64,000 nucleotides of DNA from Casp-actino8 sp039800005 (GCA_039800005.1 JBDLRN010000095.1:1-64000), one strand, 5' to 3'. Shown: positions 42,901-52,165, counted from the stretch's first letter. A program made the numbers and translations. The notes: a model not told the origin generated them from the letters alone.

Positions 42901-44132
42901 GGAATCGCCCCGTACACACCGTAGAGAGCGGTGAGCGCCGTGAGTCCGGTCCCGCACATCGCCAAGAGGTACGGCCACCAGTGACGCCGCCGTTCGTGGT
43001 CGAGCCAGACGGCCGCGGCGACGAACAACGGAAAGGCGGTGAACAAGAAGCGAGGCCGAGCGGTCACCGTCGCCGGAAGGAGCATCAGCGCGACCACCAC
43101 TGCGCTGTACGCCGCAGCCGGAAGAGGGAGGCGCACCTTCCACGCGATCCACACCACGGCGATGGTGGCGAGAAAGGCGACGGCCGTGATGAGATCGGTC
43201 GGCGAGGTGAGAGGTTTGGTGAAGGCCTCGAGGGTGTTGCGAATCGCGGTGAGACCGAAACTCGCTCCTTCCTTCCAGGCTTCACCCTGGACGCGGAACC
43301 ACACGCGTGACTCTCCGGCATGACGGTCGATCCACAGCTGGTAGGCGACGAAACCGATGGGCGCGAGCACGGGAGCCACGAGCGCACTCCACCGGCGGGA
43401 GCGACGAACGGCGACGACGGCCGCGACCGCGGTGGCGATCACGAGGGCCACTCCGTTGGGCCGAGTGGCCGTGGCGATGGCGGCGAAGAGTCCGGCCACG
43501 AACCATCGTTCGCGAGACAGGGCCAGGAGGCAGGCGGCGGCGAGAGTGAGCAGCAGGGCTTCGCTGTAGGCGAATGACAGCACGAAACTGCCGGGGAAGA
43601 AGGCGATGAGGACCATGGCGGGTCGAGCCGCACGATCGCCGAACCACTGACGAGCGAGCAGACCGACCAGAACGACGAAGACCGCTCCGAGGATCACGTT
43701 GACGAACAAGGCGGCGAAGGTGTCACCGCCGGGCAGGATCCGATCGGCCGTGCGAACGAGCCATGGATACATCGGGAAGAATGCGACCCGAGCTTCGGGA
43801 TCGTCGTAGGTGATTCCGCTCGGTACGTAGTCCGGATAGCCGCGGCGAACGATCCGCAGGTACCAGATCCCGTCCCACGAGGTGAGAACGTCGAGAATCA
43901 TCGACGACGCCGAGCGAGGCAGCACCGCCTCGCGCGCGTGCGGATCGGGTTTGTCGAAGAAGCCCCAGATCAAGCGCTCGCGCAACTTGTTGTCGTCGGC
44001 TCGCATCTCGGCCCCGACGATGCCGGCGCCGATCAGTATGCAGATCCGGGACAGCACGTAGGCCAGCGCGGCGTGTCGGAGTGCCGTTCGCCAGAGGAGA
44101 GAGGAGTCGGAGGGTGCCGCGATCGAGGTCAT
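42897..44132 (-). CDS. PIG-V-like GT-C mannosyltransferase
   Basis: A 411-residue protein with about 9-10 membrane segments. The first external loop has TSWDGIWYLRIVRRGYP near residue 82, and ARVAFFPMYPWLVR follows. Both are signatures of PIG-V/GPI mannosyltransferase-like bacterial proteins that use polyprenyl-phosphate mannose. ATATRPNGVALV is another family block. The ATG at 44132 begins the family region. It is coupled to the AftD-like gene by a GTGA overlap, which links mannose and arabinose transfer and suggests an arabinomannan-like product. Confidence 0.82.
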   Translation of the reverse strand: MTSIAAPSDSSLLWRTALRHAALAYVLSRICILIGAGIVGAEMRADDNKLRERLIWGFFDKPDPHAREAVLPRSASSMILDVLTSWDGIWYLRIVRRGYPDYVPSGITYDDPEARVAFFPMYPWLVRTADRILPGGDTFAALFVNVILGAVFVVLVGLLARQWFGDRAARPAMVLIAFFPGSFVLSFAYSEALLLTLAAACLLALSRERWFVAGLFAAIATATRPNGVALVIATAVAAVVAVRRSRRWSALVAPVLAPIGFVAYQLWIDRHAGESRVWFRVQGEAWKEGASFGLTAIRNTLEAFTKPLTSPTDLITAVAFLATIAVVWIAWKVRLPLPAAAYSAVVVALMLLPATVTARPRFLFTAFPLFVAAAVWLDHERRRHWWPYLLAMCGTGLTALTALYGVYGAIP

Positions 44133-44212
44133 GGGACGGTACGACCCCGGATGGGTCGCTCCGACGCTACACGGTGCGCCGACGGCGGGTCGGTAGGGGC
44201 AGACTGAGGTGC

Positions 44213-45037
44213 ATGTCGACCTCCGCAACGTCCGCTGATCCCGTCGTCCTCGAGTGGCCCCGCCCGGGTGTGGCGCTACTCCGACTGAATCGGCCGGATC
44301 GTCTGAACGCCATGACGAGCGAACTCGTGCAGAGTCTGCATCGCCACTTCGACGAACTGTCGGTGCATCCCGATTGCCGGGTCGTGATCCTGACCGGTGC
44401 CGGACGGGGCTTCTGCGCCGGACTGGATCTGACGGGGTACGGGCTCGCCCCTCACAGCGAGAACATCGGCGCGACTCAGCGTGGCTTCGCGACCCAGAAG
44501 CACATCGCCACTCTGGTCACGCACATGCGGTCGATGCCACAGCCGGTCATCGCTGCGGTGAACGGTGCGGCGGCCGGTGGAGGACTGGCCCTGGTGCTGG
44601 CGAGCGACGTACGTCTCGGTGCCGAGTCGTCCAAGTTCAACGTGGCCTTCGTGCGGATCGGCTTCTCGGCCTGTGACATCGGGACGTCGTGGTTGCTGCC
44701 GCGCATCGTGGGCGTGGCGCGGGCGCAGGAGTTGATGCTCACCGGTCGCGTCTTCGACTCGGCGGAGGCCTATCGCATCGGTCTCCTCGTCGACGTCGTT
44801 CCCGACGAGCATCTGCTCGACGCGGCTCTCACCAAGGCCGACGAGATCATGCGCAACACACCGTTCGGGATCGCCCTCACCAAGGAAGCGATGTGGACCG
44901 CGCTCGAGATCCCCGGCATGCAAGCCGCCATCGATCTGGAGAACCGCCAGCAGATCCTGAGCAGTCACACCGACGACGCGCGTGAAGCCATGATGGCCTT
45001 CGTCGAGAAGCGGCCGCCGAGTTTCGGCAACCGCTGA
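44213..45037 (+). CDS. Enoyl-CoA hydratase/isomerase family protein
   Basis: A 274-residue crotonase-fold enzyme. VILTGAGRGFCAGLDLTGYG near residue 60 and AAVNGAAAGGGLALVLASDV near 115 form the two oxyanion-hole regions. SKFNVAFVRIGFSACDIGTS carries the region where hydratases have a catalytic Glu (here an Ala/Cys-Asp sequence). It may therefore be an isomerase or have a different substrate. It probably acts in fatty-acid or related CoA-ester metabolism. It stands alone between the divergent PIG-V-like gene and the convergent transporter operon. Confidence 0.88.
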   Translation: MSTSATSADPVVLEWPRPGVALLRLNRPDRLNAMTSELVQSLHRHFDELSVHPDCRVVILTGAGRGFCAGLDLTGYGLAPHSENIGATQRGFATQKHIATLVTHMRSMPQPVIAAVNGAAAGGGLALVLASDVRLGAESSKFNVAFVRIGFSACDIGTSWLLPRIVGVARAQELMLTGRVFDSAEAYRIGLLVDVVPDEHLLDAALTKADEIMRNTPFGIALTKEAMWTALEIPGMQAAIDLENRQQILSSHTDDAREAMMAFVEKRPPSFGNR

Positions 45038-45063
45038 GACGTTCGCGCGGGGCCCGCTCAGCG
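45032..45063. terminator. Candidate bidirectional terminator
   Basis: A 7-base inverted repeat (CGCTGAG at 45032-45038 and CTCAGCG at 45057-45063) with an 18-base GC-rich loop. It lies between the convergent enoyl-CoA hydratase gene and the transporter operon. The stem is short and has no T tract. Confidence 0.35.
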
Positions 45064-45065
45064 CC

Positions 45066-46082
45066 TCAGGTGCGCACCGTGACGGGTGCTTCGCCGCCGT
45101 GCAACGGGTAGTGGCACGCCACGAAGTGGCCCGATGCGATCTCGCGGATCTGGGGCTCTTCGGTGCGGCACCGATCCTGCGCGTTCGGGCAGCGCGGGTT
45201 GAATCGACAGCCAGTCGGCGGAAGCACCGGTGAGGGTGGCTCACCTTGCACGCCCACCTCGGCGATGGGAGCCGTGGGATCGGCGACCGGGATGGAATCG
45301 ATGAGCACCTTGGAGTACGGGTGGGCCGGACGATCGAACAATGCGCCTGGCTCGGCGATCTCGCACATCTTGCCCAGGTACATCACGGCGACCCGGTCGC
45401 TGATGTTCTTCACCACCGCCAGGTCGTGGGCGATGAAGATGAGCGTGAGGCCGCGGTCTCGCTTCAGGTCCTCGAGGAGGTTCAGCACCTGCGCCTGGAC
45501 CGACACGTCGAGGGCCGACACTGGTTCGTCGCAGATGATCATCGACGGCGAGAGCACCAGGGAGCGGGCGATCGAGATGCGCTGACATTGACCACCGCTG
45601 AACTGGTGGGCGCGACGTCCGGCGGCCGCTGCCGGGTCGATGCCGACTTCCTCGAGCACGGCCTTGGCCGTGGCTTCACGATCGGCCTTGGTGCCCACTC
45701 CCCAGATGTTCAACGGCTCGGTGACGATGTCGAGAACACTGCGTCGCGGGTTGAGTGACGAGATGGGGTCCTGGAAGATCATCTGGATCTTGGTGCGCAG
45801 CTTGCGCATCTCGTCGCTGCCGAGGGCCGTGAGGTCGGTTCCCTCGAACCAGATCCGACCCGACGTCGGCTTGGGGAGCTGCATGATGGCGCGGCCGGTG
45901 GTCGACTTGCCGCAGCCGGACTCGCCGACGATGCCGAGGGTCTCGCCACGACGGACGTCGAAGGAGATGCCGGAGACGGCGTTGACCTTGAGACCGGTGC
46001 GGCCGACGGGGAACTCGACGACCAGATCCTCGACTCGAAGGACCGAATCGTCGCGAAGGTGACTCTTTCCGCTACCGGCCAT
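45066..46082 (-). CDS. Oligopeptide ABC transporter ATPase (OppF/DppF type)
   Basis: A 338-residue cytoplasmic ATPase that powers peptide import. Walker A is GIVGESGCGKSTTGRAI near residue 50, the ABC signature is HQFSGGQCQRISIARSL, Walker B MIICDEPVSALDVS, and the H-loop FIAHDLAVV. The C-terminal oligopeptide extension has GCRFNPRCPNAQDRC, the Cys cluster typical of OppD/F. The upstream DDSVLRVEDLVVEFPV fits OppF. The ATG overlaps the OppD-type stop by one base (TGATG). Last gene of the operon. Confidence 0.95.
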   Translation of the reverse strand: MAGSGKSHLRDDSVLRVEDLVVEFPVGRTGLKVNAVSGISFDVRRGETLGIVGESGCGKSTTGRAIMQLPKPTSGRIWFEGTDLTALGSDEMRKLRTKIQMIFQDPISSLNPRRSVLDIVTEPLNIWGVGTKADREATAKAVLEEVGIDPAAAAGRRAHQFSGGQCQRISIARSLVLSPSMIICDEPVSALDVSVQAQVLNLLEDLKRDRGLTLIFIAHDLAVVKNISDRVAVMYLGKMCEIAEPGALFDRPAHPYSKVLIDSIPVADPTAPIAEVGVQGEPPSPVLPPTGCRFNPRCPNAQDRCRTEEPQIREIASGHFVACHYPLHGGEAPVTVRT

Positions 46083-47143
46083 CAGCTCACCTCGACCTTG
46101 GAACTCGACGTCGACAACGTCACGTTGACCTCGTGCCAGCGCTCGGATCCCACCGGATGGTGACACGCGAAGAGGTGGCCCGGTGAGGCCTCCTCTAGTT
46201 CGGGAGGCGTTGTGGTGCACACGTCGGTGGCGTAGTGGCAACGCGGACTGAACCGACATCCGCTCGGCGGCGAGATCAAGTTCGGCGGACGACCGCCGAT
46301 GGTGACGAGTCGAGTGTGACTCGGGCTCTCGATCTTGGGAATGCTGCGGAAGAGGGCCTCGGTGTACGGCATCTTCATCGAGGCGAAGAGGGTGCTCGTG
46401 GCGGCCTTCTCGACGATCTGGCCGGCGTACATGACAATGATCTCGTCGGTGTGGCCGGCGACCACGCCGAGATCATGGGTCACGAGTACCAGCGACATGT
46501 TGCGATCTCGACGCTGGCGCTCGATCAGGTCGAGGATCTGCGCCTGCACCGTCACGTCGAGCGCGGTGGTCGGTTCGTCGGCGAAGAGGACCGACGGGCC
46601 GCAGGTGAGAGCCATGGCGATCATGACGCGCTGCCGCATGCCGCCCGAGAGTTCGTGGGCGTACTGCCGCATGCGCTTCTCGGGCTCGGGGATGCCGACG
46701 TCGGACAACAACCGAAGGGCGGTCTCGGCGGCGGTCGCTCGGTCGTAGCCGAGGTGGATCTGCAGCGGCTCGATCAACTGTTTTCCGATCCGGATCACCG
46801 GGTTGAGCGAGGTCATCGGATCCTGGAAGATCATGGCCATCTCGGCGCCCCAGATCTTGCGCCGTTCCTTCAAGGTCATGGTCGTGAGTTCGCGTCCCTC
46901 GAACATCACCGACCCGCCGCGTACGACGTTGCGACGGGGGAGAAGTCCCATGATCGATCGCGAGAGAACGGTCTTTCCGCAACCCGACTCGCCGACGATG
47001 CCGAGGCGTCGGCCCCGATCGAGGGAGAACGAGACGTGATCGACCGACTTCACCACACCGATGGGAGTTGCGAAGTAGGTGTGAAGGTCGTCGACGTCGA
47101 GAAGTCGACCGGTCTCGCGGCGGGATTCGGCCTGCAGTTTCAT
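46082..47143 (-). CDS. Oligopeptide ABC transporter ATPase (OppD/DppD type)
   Basis: A 353-residue ATPase partner of the OppF-like protein. Walker A is GIVGESGCGKTVLSRSIM near residue 48, signature HELSGGMRQRVMIAMAL, Walker B VLFADEPTTALDVT, and H-loop VLVTHDLGVVAGH. The C-terminal GCRFSPRCHYATDVC segment marks the oligopeptide subfamily. The start codon overlaps the upstream permease stop by one base (TGATG), so translation is coupled through the operon. Confidence 0.95.
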   Translation of the reverse strand: MKLQAESRRETGRLLDVDDLHTYFATPIGVVKSVDHVSFSLDRGRRLGIVGESGCGKTVLSRSIMGLLPRRNVVRGGSVMFEGRELTTMTLKERRKIWGAEMAMIFQDPMTSLNPVIRIGKQLIEPLQIHLGYDRATAAETALRLLSDVGIPEPEKRMRQYAHELSGGMRQRVMIAMALTCGPSVLFADEPTTALDVTVQAQILDLIERQRRDRNMSLVLVTHDLGVVAGHTDEIIVMYAGQIVEKAATSTLFASMKMPYTEALFRSIPKIESPSHTRLVTIGGRPPNLISPPSGCRFSPRCHYATDVCTTTPPELEEASPGHLFACHHPVGSERWHEVNVTLSTSSSKVEVS

Positions 47144-48159
47144 CAGCCGATGGCCTCCTTGATCCGGAACTTCTCGCTCAGGACGTCACCGAGCAAGTTG
47201 ATGGCGAGCACGGTGAGGAACAGCACGACGGCCGGCATGATGGCCATCCACCAGGCCGTCTCGAGCTTCTGCTGCCCGCCGAAGATCATCGACCCCCACG
47301 TGGGTGTGGGCGCGCTGACCGACAGTCCGAGATAGGCGAGTGCACCCTCGGCCACGATGAGGATGGCCATGCCGGTGATGGCGAAGGTGACCATGGCCGG
47401 CATGACGTTGGGCAGGATCTCGCGGGCGATGATCCGACCGTTCTTGGCACCCAGGCTGCGCGCCGCCAGCACGAACTCGCGTTGTGCGTACACCATGGTG
47501 TTGGCGCGCACGAGACGAGCGATCGGAGGAATCGACAGGATGACCAAGGCCAGGATGATCGGGCCGATGGATCTCGACTCGGCCTCGTCGGCACCGGACG
47601 ATCCGAAGAAGCCGACGATGAAGATGGCGAGCAGGAGAGCCGGGAACGACAAGAAGATGTTCATGATCGTGTCGATCACCTTGTCGGTTCTCTTGCCGAC
47701 GTAGCCCGCGATCAGGCCCAACGTGCCGCCGATGAGGATGCCGAAGACGATCGACATGGCGCCGATCAACAGCGAGTTGCGCGCTCCGAACATGGATCGG
47801 CTGAAGATGTCGAAGCCGTTGGTGTCGGTGCCGAAGAGCCCGACTCGTTCCGGAGCGTCGCCGACGACCGGGCGAGTGGTGTCGGAGAAGGTGGCCCAGA
47901 ACGGCGGGCGCTCCGAGAGCAGCGGATTGGGGTCGACATGCGTTCGACAGTCGGCCTTTTCGGCGAACTGTTCGCAGGAGTGCTTCACGTACGGGAGCCA
48001 CGAGGCGCCGACGGCCGTGAAGACCAGGAAGACCAGCCAGACGATCGACAGCCACTTGGCCACCTGGCCGCGCTTGCGATACTTGGTCGGTTTCTGGGTG
48101 TCGGCGGATGTGCCGGCGTCGTCGCCGGCACTCGGCGTCGGCGTGAGCGTCTCAGACAC
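47143..48159 (-). CDS. Oligopeptide ABC transporter permease (OppC/DppC type)
   Basis: A 338-residue membrane protein with six main segments, after an N-terminal cytoplasmic tail of about 35 residues and the OppC-type N domain. The EAA-like loop is ARSLGAKNGRIIAREILPNVM near residue 232, as expected for a permease that contacts the ATPase. The large external loop between the first two helices contains several charged residues and TRPVVGDAPERVGLFGTDTNG, typical of OppC. GTG start. It overlaps the OppB-type gene by 8 bases. Confidence 0.94.
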   Translation of the reverse strand: MSETLTPTPSAGDDAGTSADTQKPTKYRKRGQVAKWLSIVWLVFLVFTAVGASWLPYVKHSCEQFAEKADCRTHVDPNPLLSERPPFWATFSDTTRPVVGDAPERVGLFGTDTNGFDIFSRSMFGARNSLLIGAMSIVFGILIGGTLGLIAGYVGKRTDKVIDTIMNIFLSFPALLLAIFIVGFFGSSGADEAESRSIGPIILALVILSIPPIARLVRANTMVYAQREFVLAARSLGAKNGRIIAREILPNVMPAMVTFAITGMAILIVAEGALAYLGLSVSAPTPTWGSMIFGGQQKLETAWWMAIMPAVVLFLTVLAINLLGDVLSEKFRIKEAIG

Positions 48160-49114
48160 TGCGGGCTCCTCTCACGCGCGGGTCGAGCAATCCGTAGACG
48201 ATGTCGGCCAGGAAGTTGATGAACACGTACACGAGGGCGAGCACCACCACGGTGATCTGCACCAGACGGAATTCGGAACTGAAGATGCCGACCACCGTCT
48301 TTCGGCCGAGACCGTTCAGGTTGAACGCGGTCTCGACCACGACCGAACCGCCGACGAGGGCACCGACGTTGACGGCGGCCGCCGTGAGCAACGAGAAGAG
48401 CGAAGGTCGCAGAGCGTGGCCGAAGAGGATGTGAGAGGTGCTGAGTCCCTTCGCTCGCGCCGTGGTGATGAAGTCGGATTGGAGCGTGTTGATGAGGTCG
48501 GAGCGAAGCAGTCGCATGTAGGTGGCGGCGAGCGGCAGAGCCAACACGAGAGTCGGCAGGAAGAAGTTCTTGAAGTGGTCGAACGGCGCTTCGAAGAAAC
48601 CCACGTTCTTCGACAGGGCTGGGAAGATCTTCCACCGCACGGTGAACAACAATCCGAGCACCGTGGCGAGCACGTAGTTGGGCAACGAGATGAAGCCGAA
48701 CGAGACCGTGGTCGACACACGGTCGAAGACGCCGCCGTTGCGATAGGCGGCGAGCAGGGCGAGTGGTATCGCCAACAACAGCGCGACCAACTGGGCATAG
48801 ACCATCAGACGCAGCGAGATCTGCAGTCCGTCCCAGATGGAGGAGCGAACCGACTGGTTGCCACCGAAGGTGACTCCCCAGTCGAAGGTGACGAGGTCTT
48901 TCACGAAGTAGCCGTATTGCACGACGGCCGGATCCCGCAGGTGGACCTCGTCGAGGATCGCGTTGCGATCCTCTTCGGTGAACACACCTTGGCCGGTGGA
49001 GGCAATGATGCGTTCCTCGGCGTTGGGGATCGCCCCGAGCGCCAGGGACACCACGAAGGTGACGACGAAGACGACGATGACGAGTTGTATCAACTTCTGA
49101 CCGAAGTATCTCAC
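48152..49114 (-). CDS. Oligopeptide ABC transporter permease (OppB/DppB type)
   Basis: A 320-residue permease with six membrane segments. It starts MRYFGQKLIQLVIVVFVVTF, the usual OppB first helix, and has the coupling loop RAKGLSTSHILFGHALRPSLF near residue 213 plus GALVGGSVVVETAFNLNGLG, a strong family motif. The GTG has a ribosome site (AAAGGAA) about 6 bases upstream. It lies 42 bases after the binding-protein gene. Confidence 0.95.
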   Translation of the reverse strand: MRYFGQKLIQLVIVVFVVTFVVSLALGAIPNAEERIIASTGQGVFTEEDRNAILDEVHLRDPAVVQYGYFVKDLVTFDWGVTFGGNQSVRSSIWDGLQISLRLMVYAQLVALLLAIPLALLAAYRNGGVFDRVSTTVSFGFISLPNYVLATVLGLLFTVRWKIFPALSKNVGFFEAPFDHFKNFFLPTLVLALPLAATYMRLLRSDLINTLQSDFITTARAKGLSTSHILFGHALRPSLFSLLTAAAVNVGALVGGSVVVETAFNLNGLGRKTVVGIFSSEFRLVQITVVVLALVYVFINFLADIVYGLLDPRVRGARSV

Positions 49115-49156
49115 GTCGTTCCTTTCGTGGGTCCCAGGCGCTCGGTCACGATGTGA

Positions 49157-50887
49157 TCAGCCGGCCTTCCAGATGGTGGACGGATAGAAGGTGCCGGCGA
49201 TACCGGAGCCCTCGAGTGCTTCCATGCCACCGGGCAGGATCAGGTTGGCCGCTGCGAAACCCTTGAACTCGGGCTTGTGGGCGATCATCCACACCTGGTA
49301 CGAGCCCCAGAGGTTGTAGCACTCGGTGGCGAACAGGCGGTTGACCTCTTCGGCGATCTCCTGCTTGCGCGCCGGATCGGTGATGGCTCGGTTCTCCTCG
49401 AGCAGCGCGTCGAGGGCCGCGTCCTTGATGCGGCCGAAGTTGAGAGCGAGCGATCCCACGTCGAGCGACGACGACGAGTGCCACCAGAAGTACTGCTGGT
49501 CGAGGTCGACGCCGCCGTGGTTGCGCCACTGGAACACTTCGAAGTTGCCGAGAAGAGCCGTCACGATGTAGTTGGCCTGATCGATCTGGTCGATGGTCAC
49601 CTCGTCCATGCCGGCCTCTTCCCACCAGCCCTTCTGGTAGTTGGCGATGACCAGGTTGGTGGCGTCGGTGGTGGTCGCCAGGGCGATCTTCAGTTCACCC
49701 GGGTTCTCGGCCTTGTACTCGGCGATGAGTTCCTGGGCCTTGGCCATGTCCTGGACCAGCGGGTAGCCCGAGTCCTCGAGATAGCCGACCTGGTCGGGCG
49801 AGAAAGGCCCGTTGGCCAACTGATTGACGCCGAAGCTCACGACCTCGTTGACGGTGGCGTTGTCGGTGGCGTGAGCCATGGCACAGCGCACTCGACGGTC
49901 GGCGATGGGCGAGCCTTCCTTGGTGACGTGCAGCAAGGTGTAGGCGGTCTCGCCGTTCTTGGTGATCTCGATCGACTCGAAGTCGGACGACTCGCGGAAC
50001 TCGGTGATCACTTCGCCGTTGCCGGAGTGGAGGACGTCGATGTCGCCGGCCTTCAGGGCGTCGCGACGCTTCAGGCCGTCAGTGATCGGAATGAACTCGA
50101 TCTCGTCGAGATACGGATACGGAGCGTTCCAGTAGTCGGCGTTCTTGGTGCCCTTGTAGTACTCGTTGGGCTTGTAGTCGGCGTAGACGAACGGACCGGT
50201 GCCGACCGGTTGCGACTGCAGAGTCGCGTCGGCGTCGGAGGCGGCCAGCCAGGTGGGCGAGGCCATGTAGCCGATCTGACCGGTGAGGAACCACGGGAAG
50301 GTGGCCCACGGCTTCTTGGTGGTGGCAACGGCGGTCATCGGATCGGCCGGGTCGACCTCGATCGACGCCAGGTCGAGGAGGGCCGTGCCGGTGAGCAGGG
50401 CCGACTGATGGCGCGAAATGTTGTCGACGATCGCCGCACCGTCGAAATCGGTGCCGTCGTGGAACTTCACACCCGTGCGGGCGGTGATGCGCCATTCGGT
50501 GAAATCGGCGTTCGGCGTGACCGACTCGGCGAGGTAGGGCTGCGGCTGATTGTCCGAACCCGGAATCATCAAGGTGTCGTACACCGTACGGGCGACCATG
50601 TGACAGGAGATGGCGCAGACCATGGCGGCGGGAGTCCACGGCGACGAAGTGTCGGCTTCGAGGCCCATGACCAATTTGCCGCCCGGAACCGGAGTCTCGG
50701 TGTCGGCGGGCGGCTGGGTGGCCGGAGTCGGAGCAGTCGTCTCGGCCGGCGCGGCCGTGGTGTCGCCTCCGCTACTCGACGAGCCTCCGTCATCGCCACC
50801 GCAGGCCGCGGCCAGAAGACCGAAGCTCACGGCGATGGCGCCGATCAGGACGCCAGGACGACGCCTGACGTGTGATGCAGATTTCAC
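49157..50887 (-). CDS. Oligopeptide-binding lipoprotein (OppA/SBP_bac_5 type)
   Basis: A 576-residue exported solute-binding protein. The signal region has VLIGAIAVSFGLLAAACGG with the lipobox LAAAC, so the protein is lipid-anchored at the Cys near residue 29. A Ser/Thr/Pro-rich linker (about 32-65) leads to the SBP_bac_5 fold: PYLAESVTPNADFTEWRITA, GVKFHDGTDFDGAAIVDNI and QPVGTGPFVYADYKPNEYY. The GTG at 50887 has a ribosome site (GGGGGA) in the right place, and the longer ORF start does not. It is the first gene of the operon and probably binds peptides or nickel-like ligands, with peptides more likely. Confidence 0.93.
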   Translation of the reverse strand: MKSASHVRRRPGVLIGAIAVSFGLLAAACGGDDGGSSSSGGDTTAAPAETTAPTPATQPPADTETPVPGGKLVMGLEADTSSPWTPAAMVCAISCHMVARTVYDTLMIPGSDNQPQPYLAESVTPNADFTEWRITARTGVKFHDGTDFDGAAIVDNISRHQSALLTGTALLDLASIEVDPADPMTAVATTKKPWATFPWFLTGQIGYMASPTWLAASDADATLQSQPVGTGPFVYADYKPNEYYKGTKNADYWNAPYPYLDEIEFIPITDGLKRRDALKAGDIDVLHSGNGEVITEFRESSDFESIEITKNGETAYTLLHVTKEGSPIADRRVRCAMAHATDNATVNEVVSFGVNQLANGPFSPDQVGYLEDSGYPLVQDMAKAQELIAEYKAENPGELKIALATTTDATNLVIANYQKGWWEEAGMDEVTIDQIDQANYIVTALLGNFEVFQWRNHGGVDLDQQYFWWHSSSSLDVGSLALNFGRIKDAALDALLEENRAITDPARKQEIAEEVNRLFATECYNLWGSYQVWMIAHKPEFKGFAAANLILPGGMEALEGSGIAGTFYPSTIWKAG

Positions 50888-50910
50888 GTGTTTCCCCCTT
50901 GTCGTACGGA

Positions 50911-50924
50911 GTTCCGAACGGAAC
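50911..50924. promoter_or_regulatory. Near-perfect palindrome in the transporter leader
   Basis: GTTCCG-AA-CGGAAC lies 24-37 bases upstream of the binding-protein start codon. It could be an operator half-site pair or a small leader hairpin. A -10-like TAGATT on the minus strand occurs further upstream near 50993. The rest of the 201-base spacer shows nothing clear. Confidence 0.35.
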
Positions 50925-51088
50925 ACCACTGATGCGTCGTGACGTCAGGGGTCAGTGTGGCTCCAGCGACCCCCCTCGCCGGTAGACGCCCGTCAATCTA
51001 GTTGCCTGAGCCGGGCGGTCAAGGAGTTCGTGCGAACTGTTCACCGGCCCGTTGTCGATTGGTTCGTCGCCGGGGTCATGATGGACCG

Positions 51089-51331
51089 ATGGTCGATTCC
51101 TGGCGCTTGCGTTCCGACGGAATTCGGGTCCCGCGTCCGGACCGGCTTCCCCCCTCGGCGCGTCATCGCGACGACGTGCTGCGGGCCCATGACGAGGCGG
51201 TGAATCGTCGGGCGCCCACGTATCGAGATCCGATTTCGGGTCTGTCGGTGTTCACCGGTTCGTTTCTCGCCGAACGCGGGTACTGCTGCGAGAGCGGTTG
51301 TCGGCATTGCCCGTACGAGATCGGGAAGTGA
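51089..51331 (+). CDS. DUF5522-type small Cys-rich protein
   Basis: An 80-residue protein. The C-terminal half has YRDPISGLSVFTGSFLAERG followed by YCCESGCRHCPYE, a compact cluster of four Cys and one His matching the DUF5522 family. It probably binds a metal. The function of the family is unknown. The ATG at 51089 was chosen as the first start that keeps the conserved region with a short N-terminal extension. The true start could differ. The PPK2 gene follows after 21 bases. Confidence 0.72.
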   Translation: MVDSWRLRSDGIRVPRPDRLPPSARHRDDVLRAHDEAVNRRAPTYRDPISGLSVFTGSFLAERGYCCESGCRHCPYEIGK

Positions 51332-51340
51332 CCGTCGCAC

Positions 51341-51346
51341 TAGGTT
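51341..51346 (+). promoter_or_regulatory. Candidate -10 of a leaderless promoter for PPK2
   Basis: TAGGTT lies exactly 6 bases before the GTG at 51353, with no ribosome site. Confidence 0.45.
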
Positions 51347-51352
51347 GGACCC

Positions 51353-52165
51353 GTGCCCGAACGTCTGCGCCGTCAGCTCCTCATCCGCAGTAACCGCCCG
51401 GTCGATCTCGACGAGTGGGACACCGCCGACACCTTGGGCTGGAACAAGGACGTCGCCAAGGGCGAATTGGCCAAGGTGCTCGGCCAGATGGCCTTCGTGC
51501 AGCACAGACTCATGGCCGAAGCCCGTCAGAGCCTGTTGATCGTCCTCCAGGGTCGGGATGCTTCGGGTAAGGACGGTCTGGTGCGGCACGTCATGACCGG
51601 AATGAATCCGGCAGGTGTTCGAGTGGTCAATTTCAAGGTGCCGGCCGGGGTCGAGAAGCATCACGACTATCTCTGGCGCTGTCATCAGGCGTGTCCCGCA
51701 CGCGGTGAAGTCGGGGTCTGGAACCGTAGTCATTACGAGGACATCTTGGTGCCACGTGTCAAAGGCCTCGTTCCCGAGGCGGTGTGGCGTCGTCGGTATC
51801 GCCACGTCCGCGACTTCGAGCAGATGCTGGCCGACGAGGGAACGAGAATCCTGAAGTTCTATCTGCACGTGTCGCACGACGTGCAGCGTCAGCGCTTGCA
51901 GAAGCGAATCGACAATCCCGAGAGCAGTTGGAAACACGACCCCAGCGATCTGTCCGACCGTGAGTTGTGGCCCGCGTACTCCGAGGCGTATTCGGAACTC
52001 CTGCGCGAGACGTCTCGACCTCACGCTCCGTGGTACGTGATACCCGCCGACAACAAGTGGGTTCGCGACCTGGGTGTGGCCAAGATCGTGCTCGACGAAC
52101 TGCGCGACATGAATCCGCAGCTGCCGTTGCCCGAGAAGTCGTTGAAGGGGATCAAGGTCCTCTGA
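51353..52165 (+). CDS. Polyphosphate kinase 2 family protein
   Basis: A 270-residue soluble kinase that transfers phosphate between polyphosphate and nucleoside phosphates. The P-loop is LQGRDASGKDG (residues 66-75), Walker B is in VGVWNRSHYEDILV, and the lid basic residues are in RRRYRHVRDFEQML. The length and single domain fit class I or III PPK2 enzymes, which make ATP or GTP from diphosphates or ADP from AMP. Ending PEKSLKGIKVL. GTG start with TAGGTT 6 bases upstream. Confidence 0.93.
   Translation: MPERLRRQLLIRSNRPVDLDEWDTADTLGWNKDVAKGELAKVLGQMAFVQHRLMAEARQSLLIVLQGRDASGKDGLVRHVMTGMNPAGVRVVNFKVPAGVEKHHDYLWRCHQACPARGEVGVWNRSHYEDILVPRVKGLVPEAVWRRRYRHVRDFEQMLADEGTRILKFYLHVSHDVQRQRLQKRIDNPESSWKHDPSDLSDRELWPAYSEAYSELLRETSRPHAPWYVIPADNKWVRDLGVAKIVLDELRDMNPQLPLPEKSLKGIKVL

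Noticed and set aside
46235..48219. Plus-strand frames of 366 and 383 codons opposite the peptide transporter
   Set aside because: They are antisense to well-matched ATPase and permease genes and are rich in Arg, Asp and Glu, as expected for shadows.
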